From positions 1 through 7,465 of the forward strand of contig JALSHQ010000408.1 in assembly GCA_026982145.1 (NCBI GenBank): 7,465 nucleotides of DNA, written 5' to 3'. A model generated the notes under the pieces. That model was given only the letters and a program-made list of their open reading frames with translations, was not told where the DNA came from and searched no databases. Position numbers and translations under genes: made by a program. Position 1 is the stretch's first letter, and each line of letters starts with the position of its first letter. Shown here one piece after another: positions 6,733 through 7,465 of this stretch. This DNA is from Gammaproteobacteria bacterium (GTDB lineage: Bacteria > Pseudomonadota > Gammaproteobacteria > SZUA-140).

Positions 6733-6957
6733 CTAATGCTCTGCTTCACTCTCCTCGCTAGGCTTGATGTTGGCTGCAAAGCGCCCTTTCGGTCCTTCTG
6801 CCAGCTCAAATTCGACTTTTTGACCGCCTTTAAGTGTTTTATAACCGTCTGCGGAAATAGCGGAGAAGTGCGCAAAGATATCTTCACCACCCTCATCAGG
6901 TGAGATGAAACCAAATCCCTTGGTGTTGCTAAACCATTTAACGAGCCCACTTGGCAT
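6733..6957 (-). CDS. cspD: CspD-like cold-shock domain protein
   Basis: This is a CspA-family single-stranded nucleic-acid-binding protein of 74 residues, the same length as E. coli CspD. The OB-fold begins SGLVKWFSNTKGFGFISP with RNP1 (KGFGFI, 14-19), then RNP2 (DIFAHF, 26-31), GYKTLKGGQKVEFEL (38-52) and GPKGRFAANI (55-64). A short acidic tail (EESEAEH) follows. E. coli CspD is not cold-induced but rises in stationary phase and inhibits replication; transferring that role here is inference from family and context. The divergent clpS next door is the conserved cspD neighbour in gammaproteobacteria and favours CspD over other Csp paralogues. An in-frame ATG lies 6 codons upstream, but ATG 6957 has an excellent AAAGGAG 7 nt before it, and the upstream ATG overlaps that site. 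Confidence 0.93.
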   Translation of the reverse strand: MPSGLVKWFSNTKGFGFISPDEGGEDIFAHFSAISADGYKTLKGGQKVEFELAEGPKGRFAANIKPSEESEAEH

Positions 6958-7007
6958 AACTATACTCCTTTCCATAATTGAGCATCAGCGTCTTGTTAAC
7001 CATGATT

Positions 7008-7033
7008 CGTGGCTTTTGTGGTGACTGGCCACG
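7008..7033 (-). other. Potential 5'-terminal hairpin in the cspD leader
   Basis: CGTGGC (7033-7028 on the minus strand) and GCCACG (7013-7008) form a 6-bp stem with a 14-nt loop. It would begin within a base or two of the predicted cspD transcription start. Such 5' hairpins can stabilise mRNA or respond to temperature; the role here is inferred. The ribosome site lies about 40 nt downstream, outside the stem. Confidence 0.4.
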
Positions 7034-7040
7034 CAGCAAA

Positions 7041-7068
7041 ACAATAGCCCAATAAGCGAAATAGTCAA
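7041..7068 (-). promoter_or_regulatory. cspD promoter (sigma-70 type)
   Basis: Read on the minus strand, TTGACT (7068-7063) is a 5-of-6 match to the -35 consensus. A 16-bp spacer follows, then TATTGT (7046-7041) as -10. Transcription would start near 7034, giving a leader of about 77 nt before the cspD ATG. Confidence 0.65.
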
Positions 7069-7276
7069 GTACCGGTTATTGTGCCTATGATAGAAAAAGT
7101 GGCTGGATTATTGCTTTCATTATTGTAGGGTTGCCTTTTTCATTTTGTGCCTATATGTCTATTGTTCAGTGTGGTATTTTATATGGAGGCGCATTGTTAT
7201 TCCCTATGAAAAACAGGGTGTTATGGGCTATTAGTGGGGTGAGGTTTTAGTCGTAATAAGGTACAATGAGTCGGAT

Positions 7277-7465
7277 ATGAGCAAAGAAGATCAACACACG
7301 CCTGATGACGGTTTGGCACTGCAAGAAGCAAAACCAAAATTAAAGCGTCCTTCACTATATAAAGTATTACTGCTTAATGATGATTACACGCCAATGGATT
7401 TTGTCGTGCTCATCTTGCAGGATCACTTTGGCATGACAAGTGAGAAGGCCACCCAAGTCATGCTG
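7277..7465 (+). CDS. clpS: ATP-dependent Clp protease adaptor ClpS (5' part)
   Basis: ClpS binds proteins with destabilising N-terminal residues (Leu, Phe, Tyr, Trp) and hands them to ClpA for degradation by ClpAP; it also inhibits SsrA-substrate delivery. I translated this partial gene by hand; 63 codons are open to the window edge. A flexible, poorly conserved N-terminal extension (1-24) precedes the core PSLYKVLLLNDDYTPMDFVV. The substrate-pocket residues N34, D35, D36, T38, P39 and M40 are present, followed by ILQDHFGMTSEKATQVML. The pocket histidine would lie just past the edge. Divergence from cspD is the standard arrangement, and clpA probably follows outside the window. The start ATG (7277) has only GAG nearby; the clearer AAGG (7258-7261) is 15 nt away and better placed for a tiny upstream ATG at 7266 whose stop overlaps the clpS start. 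Confidence 0.96.
   Translation, partial: MSKEDQHTPDDGLALQEAKPKLKRPSLYKVLLLNDDYTPMDFVVLILQDHFGMTSEKATQVML

Larger units (their letters stand above)
6958..7276. other. Divergent cspD/clpS regulatory region
   Basis: This 319-bp A/T-rich region has no sizeable gene. It holds the cspD promoter (7041-7068) and leader hairpin (7008-7033), and a 10-bp direct repeat TTGTGCCTAT (7079-7088 and 7145-7154). It also holds paired ATTATTG boxes (7107-7113 and 7119-7125). A possible extended -10 for clpS, TGGTATTTT, lies at 7172-7180. Two very short reading frames lie just before clpS (7194-7250 and 7266-7280). The clpS promoter cannot be fixed with confidence. Confidence 0.6.

Noticed and set aside
6715..6741. 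GAGCAT/ATGCTC inverted repeat over the cspD stop as a terminator
   Set aside because: The stem is only 6 bp with a 15-nt loop, and no T-run follows on either strand.
6627..6950. 107-residue frame overlapping cspD on the same strand
   Set aside because: It is cspD read in another frame with a tail into the gap. CspD itself has the strong ribosome site and a fully conserved cold-shock domain.

Overview
The window looks like a core chromosomal segment of a gammaproteobacterium. HflD is largely confined to that class. The gene order mnmA-hflD-purB matches Escherichia coli and Pseudomonas, and the divergent cspD/clpS pair is also typical of the class. MutL carries the endonuclease motifs seen in Pseudomonas-like lineages, which E. 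coli-type MutL has lost, so an enteric, Vibrio or Pasteurellaceae origin is unlikely. Genus cannot be told from the sequence alone. Base composition is balanced and even across the genes. No tRNA, rRNA, insertion sequence, CRISPR array or prophage gene was recognised.

Left part (1-2510): the N-terminal receiver domain of a response regulator runs leftwards off the window edge. It is divergent from mutL, which is complete. The 254 bp between them hold a good -10 for mutL and two dyad symmetries. Middle (2511-6052): a leftward operon mnmA-hflD-purB has gaps of only 11 and 19 nt. It has its own extended -10 promoter upstream of mnmA and a clear intrinsic terminator downstream of purB, inside the gap convergent with mutL. 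Right part (6053-7465): rluE and cspD read leftwards, and the 5' part of clpS reads rightwards off the edge. A good promoter and a structured leader precede cspD.

The genes are housekeeping. MutL acts in mismatch repair, PurB in purine/AMP synthesis, and MnmA in 2-thiolation of U34 in tRNA. RluE makes one pseudouridine in 23S rRNA. CspD is a CspA-family nucleic-acid-binding protein, and ClpS is the N-end-rule adaptor of ClpAP. Two genes often found in this neighbourhood in relatives, nudJ (between rluE and mnmA) and icd (near rluE/cspD), are absent. mutL is not in its usual amiB-mutL-miaA-hfq context.

I found no convincing undescribed system. The items most worth a second look are small: the intergenic structures around cspD/clpS, including possible tiny upstream ORFs; the nested inverted repeats between mutL and purB; the dyads upstream of mutL; and a T8 run inside mutL.
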